Shown here: piece after piece, positions 6,828 through 15,871 of the stretch
Layout of the letters: each line of letters opens with the position of its first letter
Numbering within the stretch: position 1 is the stretch's first letter
Made by a program: the position numbers and the translations under genes
The notes under the pieces: model-generated
What the model was told of the DNA's origin: nothing
Database searches by the model: none
Seen by the model: the letters and a program-made list of their open reading frames with translations, nothing else
Source: Pseudomonadota bacterium
GTDB lineage: Bacteria > Myxococcota_A > Polyangia > Polyangiales > Polyangiaceae
Reading direction: 5' to 3'
NCBI GenBank assembly: GCA_023432025.1
Contig: JAEYVE010000303.1
Location: 1-22,135 of the forward strand
Length of the DNA stretch: 22,135 nucleotides

Positions 6828-6857
6828 GAAAAGCGCGCCGCCCTCGAACGACGCGAC

Positions 6858-7523
6858 TCAGCCCAGGAGCGCCCGCGCCAGCACGTCCTTGGCGCCGCGC
6901 TCCACCACGTCGCCGTGCGACATCACCAGGCGGTCGAAATCCCAACTCAGGAGCTCCTCGTAAGCTGCGCGCATGGCTGCTTTGTCCCGGACGAGAACCT
7001 TGATGAGGCGGCTCTGCGCGAGTCGCTTGTACGTGCCGCCCAGTCGCAGAATCAGGCCGACCTGCCAATGCTCGACGCGCTGAACGTTGAACACGAGGTC
7101 GGCCACGACGAGCGTCTTCGATGGACGATGCAGGGTGACCGTCTCGGTCATCTTGCGCAGGGGCGGCAAGAGGCGCGTCCGAATGGCGCCGTCGAGCTCG
7201 CTGTCGCCCTCCTCGAGGGTTCGCAGCGTGAGCGACGGCTGCTTCTTTTCGACGCCCGGCGCAGCCAAAAGCTCCAGCGAGGGCCAATGGGTGCGCGCCG
7301 CGCCCAGGTACAGGTGATGATACGAGTTGGGCGCCAGCGCGCGCGTCGGCGTTCCTCGCTTCGAAATGGCCTCCGCCACGTCCGCCCCGAGCTTCACGGG
7401 CGACCAAAGCGTGAGTTTTCCGCCCTCGCCGCCCAGCACCGCCATGCGCACCGGAAACTTTCCGCCGAGCAAGCCGTCTACCGTCCAAAGTCCGTCCCCG
7501 TGCTCCTTCAGCGCCTCTGACAT
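6858..7523 (-). CDS. DUF4336 domain protein (degenerate metallo-beta-lactamase-like fold)
   Basis: This 221-residue protein resembles the DUF4336 family, which I recall as related to the metallo-beta-lactamase fold with an altered metal site. Supporting segments are APNSYHHLYLG at 64-74, the stretch SKTLVVADLVFN at 135-146 typical of the family, and MSHGD at 201-205. There is no signal peptide or membrane segment, so it is probably cytoplasmic. No substrate or reaction is established. ATG 7523 is preferred over an in-frame TTG at 7535, because TTG would lie in the probable operator. It diverges from a MarR-family regulator with which it shares GTCAAG boxes, suggesting control by that regulator. 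Its 3' end abuts the 16-bp repeat array. Confidence 0.82.
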   Translation of the reverse strand: MSEALKEHGDGLWTVDGLLGGKFPVRMAVLGGEGGKLTLWSPVKLGADVAEAISKRGTPTRALAPNSYHHLYLGAARTHWPSLELLAAPGVEKKQPSLTLRTLEEGDSELDGAIRTRLLPPLRKMTETVTLHRPSKTLVVADLVFNVQRVEHWQVGLILRLGGTYKRLAQSRLIKVLVRDKAAMRAAYEELLSWDFDRLVMSHGDVVERGAKDVLARALLG

Positions 7524-7524
7524 G

Positions 7525-7699
7525 ATTTTAGTCAAGGATGCCTGACTAACTCTGTCAAGCGCGCGCCTGCTCGTGCCCCGCGGTAGGCATTTTTCCCTGG
7601 TTCATTGTCCTCGGTCGAGGTGCGCGCCGTTCGTCCGCTCCCGCGGGCCAGCCTCCTGACGTCTCTGCCGCCCGCGCAATCTGGTCAAGTCAACTTGAC
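7525..7699. promoter_or_regulatory. Divergent promoter/operator region with GTCAAG/CTTGAC boxes
   Basis: GTCAAG occurs at 7531-7536, 7554-7559 and 7684-7689, and CTTGAC at 7694-7699. The last two form the inverted repeat GTCAAG-TCAA-CTTGAC. A second, looser inverted repeat, TGAC-N7-GTCA, lies at 7543-7557. A -35-like TTGACA reads leftward at 7558-7553 toward the DUF4336 gene. A MarR dimer commonly binds such short palindromes, so this is the likely operator for both genes. Confidence 0.5.
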
Positions 7700-7724
7700 G
7701 GATCGACGCACCCGCCCGTACGAC

Positions 7725-8462
7725 GTGCCGCACGTGAACCGTCGTCGCCCCACGAAGAGTCGCGCCCGAGGGAACGAAGAGCGCGCCCGAAAAGCCCCCG
7801 GCGCGGAGGAAAAAGCCGCACGCTATCCGTCCGCGAAGTCCCCCGGCGCGCCAAGCCGCTCCCCTTCGAACGAGCGCGGCGCGCGCGCGCCACGCTCGCG
7901 TGCGCCGAGCGTCGAGGACGACCGCGCGCGCCTCTTCGCCGTCAAGTCGACCAGCGTGGGTCACATGCTCCAGCGCGCCGCGCGCCTCTGGAGCGAAGAG
8001 GCCATTTTGCGCGTGCGGGCCGGCGCGTTTCCTACGGCGCGCCTTTCGCACACCCAACTCGCGCCGCACCTCGATCTCGAGGGAACGCGCCTCACGGAGC
8101 TGGCTCGCCGCATGGACGTGAGCAAACAGGCGGCGCAAGAGCTCGTCGACGAGCTTCATTCGCTCGGCTTGGTCGAGCGCATTGCCGATCCCAGCGACGG
8201 GCGCGCCAAGCTGATTCGGTTCTCTGCTCGGGGCCGGCGCGCCCTCTTCGAGGGACTCGACGCGCTGGGCGCCATCGAAGACGAGCTCCGGCGAGAGGTC
8301 GGCGACCGCGTGGTCCGTGACCTTTCGGCAGAGCTCGGCCAGGTGCTCGCCTTTCTGGAAACCTGCGCCGCGCGCCGCGCGCCCGCGGGGACGACAGCAA
8401 AGCCGAGCAAAGTGGCCACCGCGCCCGCTCGCGCAAAACGAACCCGCACGCCGCGCTCTTGA
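7725..8462 (+). CDS. MarR-family winged-helix transcriptional regulator with basic tails
   Basis: The MarR domain is at about residues 70-212. The winged helix TRLTELARRMDVSKQAAQELV is followed by the wing DPSDGRAKLIRFSARG and a C-terminal dimerisation helix. It should bind DNA as a dimer in response to a ligand; none is identifiable. Both ends are unusual for MarR proteins: about 65 N-terminal and about 30 C-terminal residues are rich in R, K, A, P and S and look disordered. The frame is open back to 7605. I chose GTG 7725 (GTG 7734 is equally possible) because the operator-like repeat at 7684-7699 should lie upstream of the start. No ribosome-binding site decides it. Homology alone supports only about 7930 onward. 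The gene converges with the TPR-peptidase gene, leaving 19 bp. Confidence 0.85.
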   Translation: MPHVNRRRPTKSRARGNEERARKAPGAEEKAARYPSAKSPGAPSRSPSNERGARAPRSRAPSVEDDRARLFAVKSTSVGHMLQRAARLWSEEAILRVRAGAFPTARLSHTQLAPHLDLEGTRLTELARRMDVSKQAAQELVDELHSLGLVERIADPSDGRAKLIRFSARGRRALFEGLDALGAIEDELRREVGDRVVRDLSAELGQVLAFLETCAARRAPAGTTAKPSKVATAPARAKRTRTPRS

Positions 8463-8481
8463 GCGCTCTTTCGGTTTCCTT

Positions 8482-11433
8482 TCAGCGCGCGTCGTGGGCG
8501 CTCGGGGCCGGCTCCGAACGGAGACGAGCGGCTTCTTGCCGTGACTTTTGCGCGTCCGCTGCGCGTCCGATGCGGGACTGCAAAAGTGCCAGCGCCTCGA
8601 AGGCTTCGGCGCGTTTGCTCGCGGGCGCGCGGGTGAGCGTCGCGCTCTCGAGCTCGAAGAGCGCGCGCGGCAGCTTGCCGACGTTCTCGAGCGCTCGGGC
8701 GTACTCGAGGTGGACGTCGATGTTTTCCAGGCTGGCCCAGAGCGCCGCTTCTCCGGCTTTTTCTGCGGCGGCGTAGTCCTTTCGCTCGAGGAGCAGCTGC
8801 AGCAAGCGCAGGTGTGCGCTGCCCGCGTGCTCTTCGAGGCGCGCCAGCCGCGTGAGCGCGCGGAGCTCGAGGTCCGTGTTTCCGCTCTTTCGATAGATGG
8901 ACAAGAGCGGAAGGAGCGGCTCCGAGCGCTCGGGGTCGAGCTCGCTGGCGCGTTCGAGCTGAACGCGGACGCCCTCTTCGTTTCCTTGCTCGCGCAAGGC
9001 GCGCGAAAGCAGCATGCGCACCTCGTAGCCGTCCTTTTGGAGCTGGAGCAGCTTCTCCAAGTCTCGCACGGCGGCTTTCGCGTCGTCGCTCGACAGCGCG
9101 AGGCGCGCCCGCGCGAAGAGCGCGTCGGGCACCTTCGGGTCGTGACGGAGCACGGTGTTCAAGAGCCGGCCGGCGTCTTCGCCGCGGCCTTCCTCGGCGA
9201 GCCGCACGGCGTATGCCACTTGAGCCGGCACGTCGTCTGGAGCTTTTTGCGCCGCCGCGCGGAGCGTGGCCAAGTCGCCGCGGGGACGTCGCGGCACGAA
9301 CTGCGAGCCAAAGCGTGCGAGTCGTTCGTCGAGCGAAGCGCGAAACGCGCGGTCGAGCTCGCTCACGCTCACGCCGAGCGCACCTTGAACGGCTTCCTCG
9401 GTTTTTTGACCCTGCCCATAGCGTTCGAGGAGCGCGGCAAGGCGCTTTCTGCCGTAGTGCTCGGCCATGAAATCCGCGATGCGGTTCGACGCGTAGTAGG
9501 CCGTCGCCACGTCGGACATGTCCTCCGCCCGCGTGAAGGCGCGGGTGAGGGAGCCCACGTGCGGCAAGCGCCCGGAGCGCACGGCTTCGTAGAGCTCCGG
9601 ATCGAGCTCCCGTTTCCACTCGGGTCGTTCGATGGCCGTCTCGTGCTCGGCGAGTCCTTCCGTGAGCCAACGCGGCACGTGGCTCTTGGACTTTTGAATG
9701 TGAAAGACGTGGCTGAGCTCGTGCCAGAGCGTCATGCCGAGGTTGGCGGGCTCGGCGCCCGGCGTGAGCGTGGCGAGCGTGCGCCCGAAGCAAACGCCTT
9801 GAATTTCGGTTTGCGGCAGGCCCGAGGTGCGCACCGCGAACTCCGCGCGCTTTTGGTACAGCTCCACGCCGAGCGGCGTTGCGGGCTCGAAGCCGTAATG
9901 CGAGGAGAACTTCGTCCAGGCGTCGTCCAGCAGCGCCGGCACGTAACGTTCGAGCAGCGCGCGCTCCGCCTTGGGGTACCGAATGCGAAAGCGTCCGCTT
10001 CGCGTTTCGTCGTAGTCGCGCGGCAAAATCGTTTCGTAGAGCTCCAGCGTGTTCCACACGCGCACGTTGAACGGATCCGCCTCGAAGGCGCGGCGTAGCT
10101 CCACCACGCCCGCTGCGTCCTGGCCCGAGCGGATCAGGTTGAGCCCCAGATCGGCGCGTGACCGCCCGTCGTCGGGATCGATGCGCACGGCGCGGCGCAT
10201 GAGCCGCACGATTTCGTCGTAGCGGTGCTCCCAGTCGGCGAACTCACCGATGATTTGGAAAATGCGCGTGTAGCCGGGGGAGAGCTCCAGCACCGCGTTC
10301 ACCTGCTGCTCGAAGCCCGCCGCGTCGTCGGCCAAAAAGCGCACGGTGGCGCGCAGCGACAAAAGCTCCAAATTCCGCGGATTGTGGCGGAGCCCTGCGG
10401 CGGCGTGCGCGTCCGCGGCCGCCAACTCTTCGTCCCGGAGCGCGATGCCGCCGAGCACGAAGTACGCGCCCGCGAAGCGCCCGTCGACCTCGAGCGCGCG
10501 GCGGGCGAGCCGCTCGGCTTCGTCGAAGTCGAGGGTTTGGGCCAAGCGCACTTGCGCTTGGAGCACGAGCGCCTCGGGGTGGTTCGGCGCCAGAGCGAGC
10601 GCTTCGTCGATGACCTCCGCGGCGCGAGCGACGTCGTGTTTTTCGAGATAGAGCGCGCCGCGCCAAAGCAGCGTGCGTACATCGCCGGGCGTTGCTTGCT
10701 CGGCTTCGTCGAAGGCGTCGTTGGCGTCGTGGGGGCTTCGCAAGAGGTGCGCCGCGCGTCCAACGACCGCGAGAGACCGTCCATCCCCCGCAGCGATGCG
10801 ACCGTCATTGGAGGAGGTGATGATGGACAGGAGCGCGGACTCTGCGCGCTTTTGGTGTCCCCCCAAAAGCTCGATCTCCCCGCGGACGAGGGCGGCTTCC
10901 AGTGAGTCGGGTGAGGCCGCGTCGAGCAGCGCCAGAGCCTCTTCGAGCGCGCCGCTGCGTTTTTTTGCTTCCGCGCCGACGGCGAGCAGGCTGGAGCGTG
11001 CGTCGACTACGCCGCCGGGGGCATCGCTTGGGGCGCGCTGTTTTTCTTCGAGGGCGAGCTGGGCGGCGTCTTCGTAGCGGCCGGTGGCGAGGAGTGTTTC
11101 TGCGAGGCCGAGGCGCGCCTCGAGCCGCGCCGCGGGCGCGGCGCGGTCGTCCGAAAGGACGCGACGAAAGCCGGCTTCTGCCTCCGCGTAGCGGGACGCT
11201 TCGAGCGCGTCGCGAGCGCTCGAAGCGGGCGGCGTTTCGGCTTTCGGCGCGGCGTCTTTTCGGGGCGCCGCCGCGCGTGCGGCTTGTGTCGACGGTTGCT
11301 TGGCGGAGCAGGAGAGCGTCGCGGCCAGAGGCGCAGTCCCCAAGAGCAACACCGCGACGAGCCGCTCGGGCGAAGCAACTCCGCGGCGCGCGCGAGCGAC
11401 GAAAGAGGGGCGATGACGCATGGCAGCGACCAT
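8482..11433 (-). CDS. TPR-repeat protein with a gluzincin metallopeptidase domain (peptidase MA-like), probable lipoprotein
   Basis: This is a 983-residue three-part protein. Residues about 25-42 form a hydrophobic segment ending in LAATLSC, so C42 is a candidate lipidated cysteine, although TLSC is a poor lipobox. Residues about 75-460 are tandem TPR-like helical pairs. A metallopeptidase domain at about 480-705 contains HELSH (H571, E572, H575) and WLTEGLAEHE, where E592 is the likely third zinc ligand. This is the layout of the peptidase MA-like gluzincins. A second TPR block runs from about 715 to the end. It is probably anchored in the envelope, processing or scaffolding proteins there; the substrate is unknown. 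ATG 11421 (MRHRPSF) is a good alternative start. It diverges from a small lipoprotein gene. Confidence 0.9.
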   Translation of the reverse strand: MVAAMRHRPSFVARARRGVASPERLVAVLLLGTAPLAATLSCSAKQPSTQAARAAAPRKDAAPKAETPPASSARDALEASRYAEAEAGFRRVLSDDRAAPAARLEARLGLAETLLATGRYEDAAQLALEEKQRAPSDAPGGVVDARSSLLAVGAEAKKRSGALEEALALLDAASPDSLEAALVRGEIELLGGHQKRAESALLSIITSSNDGRIAAGDGRSLAVVGRAAHLLRSPHDANDAFDEAEQATPGDVRTLLWRGALYLEKHDVARAAEVIDEALALAPNHPEALVLQAQVRLAQTLDFDEAERLARRALEVDGRFAGAYFVLGGIALRDEELAAADAHAAAGLRHNPRNLELLSLRATVRFLADDAAGFEQQVNAVLELSPGYTRIFQIIGEFADWEHRYDEIVRLMRRAVRIDPDDGRSRADLGLNLIRSGQDAAGVVELRRAFEADPFNVRVWNTLELYETILPRDYDETRSGRFRIRYPKAERALLERYVPALLDDAWTKFSSHYGFEPATPLGVELYQKRAEFAVRTSGLPQTEIQGVCFGRTLATLTPGAEPANLGMTLWHELSHVFHIQKSKSHVPRWLTEGLAEHETAIERPEWKRELDPELYEAVRSGRLPHVGSLTRAFTRAEDMSDVATAYYASNRIADFMAEHYGRKRLAALLERYGQGQKTEEAVQGALGVSVSELDRAFRASLDERLARFGSQFVPRRPRGDLATLRAAAQKAPDDVPAQVAYAVRLAEEGRGEDAGRLLNTVLRHDPKVPDALFARARLALSSDDAKAAVRDLEKLLQLQKDGYEVRMLLSRALREQGNEEGVRVQLERASELDPERSEPLLPLLSIYRKSGNTDLELRALTRLARLEEHAGSAHLRLLQLLLERKDYAAAEKAGEAALWASLENIDVHLEYARALENVGKLPRALFELESATLTRAPASKRAEAFEALALLQSRIGRAADAQKSRQEAARLRSEPAPSAHDAR

Positions 11434-11544
11434 CTTGGCACGCCCGCGGCGGGGTCGCCGCTCGGGCGCCGCTCGGCTCCGAGAGCGCGAGTTTTGCGCT
11501 CTTTGCGGCGCACGGCGCGCGGTCTACGGTCGCCGCGCGCCCCC

Positions 11545-11967
11545 ATGAAGCGAAAGCACGCCTCCTTTTCGGCGTCCGCGACGAGTCGCGCCGCTCGCCC
11601 CTCGCACGCGGCGTGGGCGGCGAGGCTCGTCGTCTTGCTCGCGGCGCTCGGAGCGTCGGGCTGCCGCAATCAGGTCGTCTCCGTGCACAACGAATCCACG
11701 GATCCCGTCACCGTTTCGGTGGTGCGCGGCTTCAGCGGCGTGGTCACGGTGCCGCCCGGCGCGCGCGCGGAGCTCGAAGCGCGTCTTCGACCGGGTCCGG
11801 TGGAGGTGGTGCTCGAGTCGCGCGGCTCGTCCCGCGCGCTCATTTGTGAGCACGCAGGTGGAAGTGCGTCGCTCCACGTGCGCATCGGCGCCGAAGGCGC
11901 CCCCGAGTGCACGAGCGTCAGCGCTTCGTCGACGGAAAAGCCGGCGGCGCCGCGAAATTCACGCTGA
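11545..11967 (+). CDS. Small lipoprotein of unknown function
   Basis: This 140-residue protein has a basic N-terminus, a hydrophobic segment (ARLVVLLAALGASG) and cysteine C40 in an ASGC lipobox, so it is probably a lipoprotein. The mature part, from about residue 41, has alternating hydrophobic residues typical of a beta-sandwich (VVSVHNESTDPVTVSVVRG, then a PPGARAELEARL turn). I recognise no family. ATG 11545 is the last methionine before the signal peptide; the open frame upstream from 11284 runs antisense through the TPR-peptidase gene. Its last 50 bp overlap the 3' end of the SAM hydrolase gene on the other strand. Coding-like codon use and the clear signal peptide support a real gene. 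Confidence 0.7.
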   Translation: MKRKHASFSASATSRAARPSHAAWAARLVVLLAALGASGCRNQVVSVHNESTDPVTVSVVRGFSGVVTVPPGARAELEARLRPGPVEVVLESRGSSRALICEHAGGSASLHVRIGAEGAPECTSVSASSTEKPAAPRNSR

Positions 11968-12730
11968 GCGTGGCGCCGGCGGCGGCGCCGAGGCGCGCCG
12001 CCGCGCTCCCGTCCCGCACCGCAATTTCCACGGTCTCGAACGAGCCGCGCAAAGCGACGCACTCGCCCGGCGCCGCTTCTCCGTACGTGCCGACCCAACG
12101 CAGCGCGCGTCCTCCGATTTCGACGCGCGGCGCCTGGCCGAGCGCGACGGGAACGTCGCTGATGAGGTTGCCGAAGCGGTCCACGACGACGACGCGCGGC
12201 TCCGAAAGGGGCGGCAAGAGCACCAGCTCGTCGGTGTCGATGCTCGAGCCGAGGTCGCGGGGCGGCGTGCTCGCGGCCACGAGCGCGGCTGCGGGCGCGA
12301 ATACGTCGCGGCCGTGAAACGTGCGACTCGGCGGCTCCGTGCGACCGAGTCGGGAGCGCAGCGTCTCCACGTCCAAGCGCCACGCGCGGGTCTCGAGCCC
12401 CTGCGCGCGCGCCGCGCGCAAGACGGCGCCGAAGAGCCCATTGTCCGGCCCAACGAAGACATGCGCGCCCACTTCCAGCACGACGGCGGCGCGCTCGGTG
12501 CCCACTCCCGGATCGACCACTGCCAAATGAACGGAGCCGGGCGGCGCGTAGCCGTAGCTCTTCTCCAGCCAAAATGCGGCGGCGTCGACGTCGCCCGGCG
12601 CGAGCTCGTGCGTAAAATCCACGAAGCCGAGTGTGGGACAGACGCCCAACATCACCGCCTTCATCACGCCCACGAACGGATCTTTCGTCCCGAAATCCGT
12701 GAGCAGCGTCACCACGCCGGCGCTGCTCAT
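11918..12730 (-). CDS. SAM hydrolase (DUF62, S-adenosyl-L-methionine hydroxide adenosyltransferase family)
   Basis: This 270-residue protein belongs to the DUF62/SAM_HAT family, which hydrolyses S-adenosylmethionine to adenosine and methionine and is related to the fluorinases and chlorinases. The N-terminal domain has LLTDFGTKDPFVG at 9-21, VVDPGVGTERAA at 71-82 and GPDNGLF at 94-100. The catalytic triad known for the archaeal enzyme (Asp-Arg-His) is matched by D73, R80 and H139 (FHGRD). The C-terminal domain has VDRFGNLISDVP at 183-194. ATG 12730 overlaps the stop of the upstream small gene by 4 bp (ATGA), so it is the third gene of an rph operon and translationally coupled. Family members lacking the halogenase-specific insertion are hydrolases, which is the call here. 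Confidence 0.92.
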   Translation of the reverse strand: MSSAGVVTLLTDFGTKDPFVGVMKAVMLGVCPTLGFVDFTHELAPGDVDAAAFWLEKSYGYAPPGSVHLAVVDPGVGTERAAVVLEVGAHVFVGPDNGLFGAVLRAARAQGLETRAWRLDVETLRSRLGRTEPPSRTFHGRDVFAPAAALVAASTPPRDLGSSIDTDELVLLPPLSEPRVVVVDRFGNLISDVPVALGQAPRVEIGGRALRWVGTYGEAAPGECVALRGSFETVEIAVRDGSAAARLGAAAGATLSVNFAAPPAFPSTKR

Positions 12731-13062
12731 CGTTCCTCCGGCGCGGCGCGCCAGCGCGTCAAACGGCGTGGCCACTCGCCGTCCGGCGCGCTCGCGACGC
12801 TGCGCGCCGTGGTGCGGACGAGCTGCACGGTCCAGTCCGTGAGCCACCGCGGCGGCGCGTCGCCCTCGGTCTCCGGGGCCGTCGAGGCGAGCTCCAGCTC
12901 GGGCGCGGCTTCCGTGCTGGCCACGACGCGACCGCGCCAAATGCCGCCTTCGGTCGCCCACTCCGCGTCGTAAATGACGCGGGACTTCGACGCCTCCGCG
13001 GCCGCGCTCGAGCGCCGCAGCGTGACGCGTCCTCCGTGCTCGGGTCGTTCCGTGTGCTTCAC
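12727..13062 (-). CDS. Conserved-looking small protein of unknown function
   Basis: This 111-residue protein starts at GTG 13062 (VKHTERPEHGG...). I recognise no domain. It has no signal peptide or membrane segment. It contains a central stretch RVIYDAEWATEGGIWRGRVVAS and a tryptophan-rich C-terminal half (PRWLTDWTVQLVRTTARS, then WPRRLTRW). The gene is supported by position: it lies in the same direction between rph and the SAM hydrolase gene, and its TGA overlaps the hydrolase ATG by 4 bp. The frame is open to 13167, but upstream codons run through a hairpin and arginine-rich sequence. AGG lies 11 nt before the GTG, a weak ribosome-binding site. Confidence 0.65.
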   Translation of the reverse strand: MKHTERPEHGGRVTLRRSSAAAEASKSRVIYDAEWATEGGIWRGRVVASTEAAPELELASTAPETEGDAPPRWLTDWTVQLVRTTARSVASAPDGEWPRRLTRWRAAPEER

Positions 13063-13187
13063 GCGGGCGAGCCTAGGGCGCAGCAGAGGAAAGGCGACCC
13101 CCCGCGCAACCCGCGGCAATTTTGCTGGGCGGCGCGGCGCGTCGGGGCTCGTCCGCTCCCGCGACAAGACGTGGGTTCGAAGCGCGC

Positions 13188-13208
13188 GAGCGCTCGGAGC
13201 GAGCGCTC
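13188..13208 (-). terminator. 9-bp hairpin at the rph stop codon
   Basis: GAGCGCTCG (13188-13196) pairs perfectly with CGAGCGCTC (13200-13208) over a 3-nt loop, overlapping the rph stop codon. There is no U-tract, so it is more likely an mRNA 3' stem or attenuator within the operon than a strong terminator. Confidence 0.35.
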
Positions 13209-14067
13209 AGTCCGCGCTCGCCGCACGCGAAATCAGAAGGCGTTCCAGAGACACGTCCAGAGCGGCGAGCGCTTCGCGCTGAATACGGCACAGTTCGGAA
13301 ATACCGACGAGCCCGAGATCCACCATGGCGTCGATTTCGGCGCGCGGCACCGGCGCGCCTTCGGCCGTTCCTTGAACCTCCACGATGGCGCCCTGGTCGG
13401 TCGCCACCAAGTTCAAGTCCACGCGCGCGGTGCTGTCTTCGGCGTAACAAAGGTCCAAAGCGAGCGCGCCGTCGACGTGACCCACGCTCACCGCCGCCAC
13501 TTGGTCGCGCAGGGCGGGGCCCTTCAAGCGCCCGCTCCGCGTGATGGAAGCGAGCGCCAGCGCGAGCGCCACGAAACCTCCCGTCACGGAGGCGGTGCGC
13601 GTGCCGCCGTCCGCTTCCAAGACGTCACAGTCGATGGCGATGGTGCGCTCCCCCAGGCGATTCAAGTCGACGGCCGCGCGGAGCGCGCGGCCCACCAGGC
13701 GCTCGATTTCGCGCGTGCGTCCGCCGAGAGGCCGCTCTCGTCCGTCGCGCTTTTCACGGCGCTTCGGGTTGGCGCGTGGGTGCATTTGATACTCGGCCGT
13801 GATCCAGCCGCGGCCTTGCCCCTTCATCCACTCCGGTACGTTGTCGTCGATGGAGGCGGTGGCGAGCACGACCGTGCCCCCGGCGGAATAAAGCACCGAC
13901 CCCTCGGCAAGCCGCTGAAACCCGCACTGGACGGTGACCGGTCGCAGCTGGTCGGGCGCTCGTCCGCCGCGCTTGGCGAGCAGGCTGGGCGGCGCGGAAT
14001 GTGCAGGGCGAAGAGTATCTCGAGAAGTCACGAAGCGGCCATATCGCGTCTTCGGAATGGACTCCAA
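13207..14067 (-). CDS. rph: Ribonuclease PH
   Basis: RNase PH (286 residues from ATG 14067) is a phosphorolytic 3'-5' exoribonuclease that trims tRNA 3' ends. Visible are LRPVTVQCGFQRLAEGSVLYSAG at 41-63 (the family's N-terminus), GRTREIERLVGRALRAAVDL at 116-135, the phosphate-binding GGTRTASVTGG at 154-164 (R157), and LDLCYAEDSTARVDLNLV with catalytic-type aspartates D211 and D217. The family is usually near 240 residues, so about 35 N-terminal residues are extra. GTG 14031 would shorten it to 274. ATG 14067 has GGAG only 3 nt upstream, closer than ideal, so the start is open. It heads the operon with the small unknown gene and the SAM hydrolase gene. Confidence 0.94.
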   Translation of the reverse strand: MESIPKTRYGRFVTSRDTLRPAHSAPPSLLAKRGGRAPDQLRPVTVQCGFQRLAEGSVLYSAGGTVVLATASIDDNVPEWMKGQGRGWITAEYQMHPRANPKRREKRDGRERPLGGRTREIERLVGRALRAAVDLNRLGERTIAIDCDVLEADGGTRTASVTGGFVALALALASITRSGRLKGPALRDQVAAVSVGHVDGALALDLCYAEDSTARVDLNLVATDQGAIVEVQGTAEGAPVPRAEIDAMVDLGLVGISELCRIQREALAALDVSLERLLISRAASAD

Positions 14068-14122
14068 CTGCGTGCCAGGCTGCGGAATGGTTCGCGGGCA
14101 GGGCGAGCAGAGCCCGCGTCAT

Positions 14123-14184
14123 TGCAGTTCGACTGCATTTGCTGGGGGCGCGTCGCCCCTCGGGGTGGGGCCGTGACCCCCACC
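14123..14184. promoter_or_regulatory. Two hairpins between rph and the kinase gene
   Basis: TGCAGT-TCG-ACTGCA (14123-14137) is a perfect 6-bp inverted repeat and a possible operator. GGTGGGG (14164-14170) pairs with CCCCACC (14178-14184) over 7 nt and is followed by TTT, resembling a short attenuator in the kinase leader. The 237-bp interval must contain both divergent promoters; no confident -35/-10 pair is visible. Confidence 0.35.
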
Positions 14185-14304
14185 TTTCGGATCCGACGGA
14201 TCGAATCGCAGGCTTCGGCCGTATGACCCTGACACCCCAAAAGCCCCCGTTTGGTGGCAATCGGCCCGCGGGCATGAGACAGTGGGCGACCTGAGAGAGG
14301 CAGC

Positions 14305-15837
<1,533 letters not shown>

Positions 15838-15871
15838 GCCGCAGCTTGAACGGCGCCGAAGTCCGCGCCAA

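Larger units (their letters stand above)
4358..6857. other. parS cluster: Repeat-rich gene-free region holding four parS sites (candidate centromere segment)
   Basis: These 2.5 kb hold no convincing gene. The open frames on both strands translate to arginine/proline-rich low-complexity sequence with no recognisable domain. Several are read straight through tandem repeats or parS. Contents are four parS sites (4967, 5691, 6080, 6464), a 100-bp duplication (4701-4870), an alternating ~84-bp tandem array (5235-5557 and beyond), a 24-bp direct repeat (6166 and 6228), a 16-bp tandem array (6752-6815), and several perfect hairpins. With the bioF site, the parS spacings are about 789, 724, 389 and 384 bp. 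No parA or parB is in the window. The bioF promoter must lie at the left end; I see no confident -35/-10 pair. Confidence 0.8.

Noticed and set aside
7725..7745. CACGTGAA at 7731-7738 as a sixth parS
   Set aside because: Only half of the palindrome matches; the left side (GTGCCG) does not.
8156..10098. Long open frames overlapping the TPR-peptidase gene (8156-10057 minus, 8548-10098 plus)
   Set aside because: They are Arg- and Ala-rich shadow frames; the HELSH-containing frame is the real one.
13160..13206. tRNA-like GGTTCGAA (T-arm-like) at 13174
   Set aside because: No matching T-stem, anticodon arm or acceptor stem can be formed around it.
14252..14275. Possible sigma-54 promoter (GG-N10-GC) before the kinase gene
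   Set aside because: The -12 element is CCGCG, not TTGC-like; the spacing match alone is expected by chance in GC-rich DNA.
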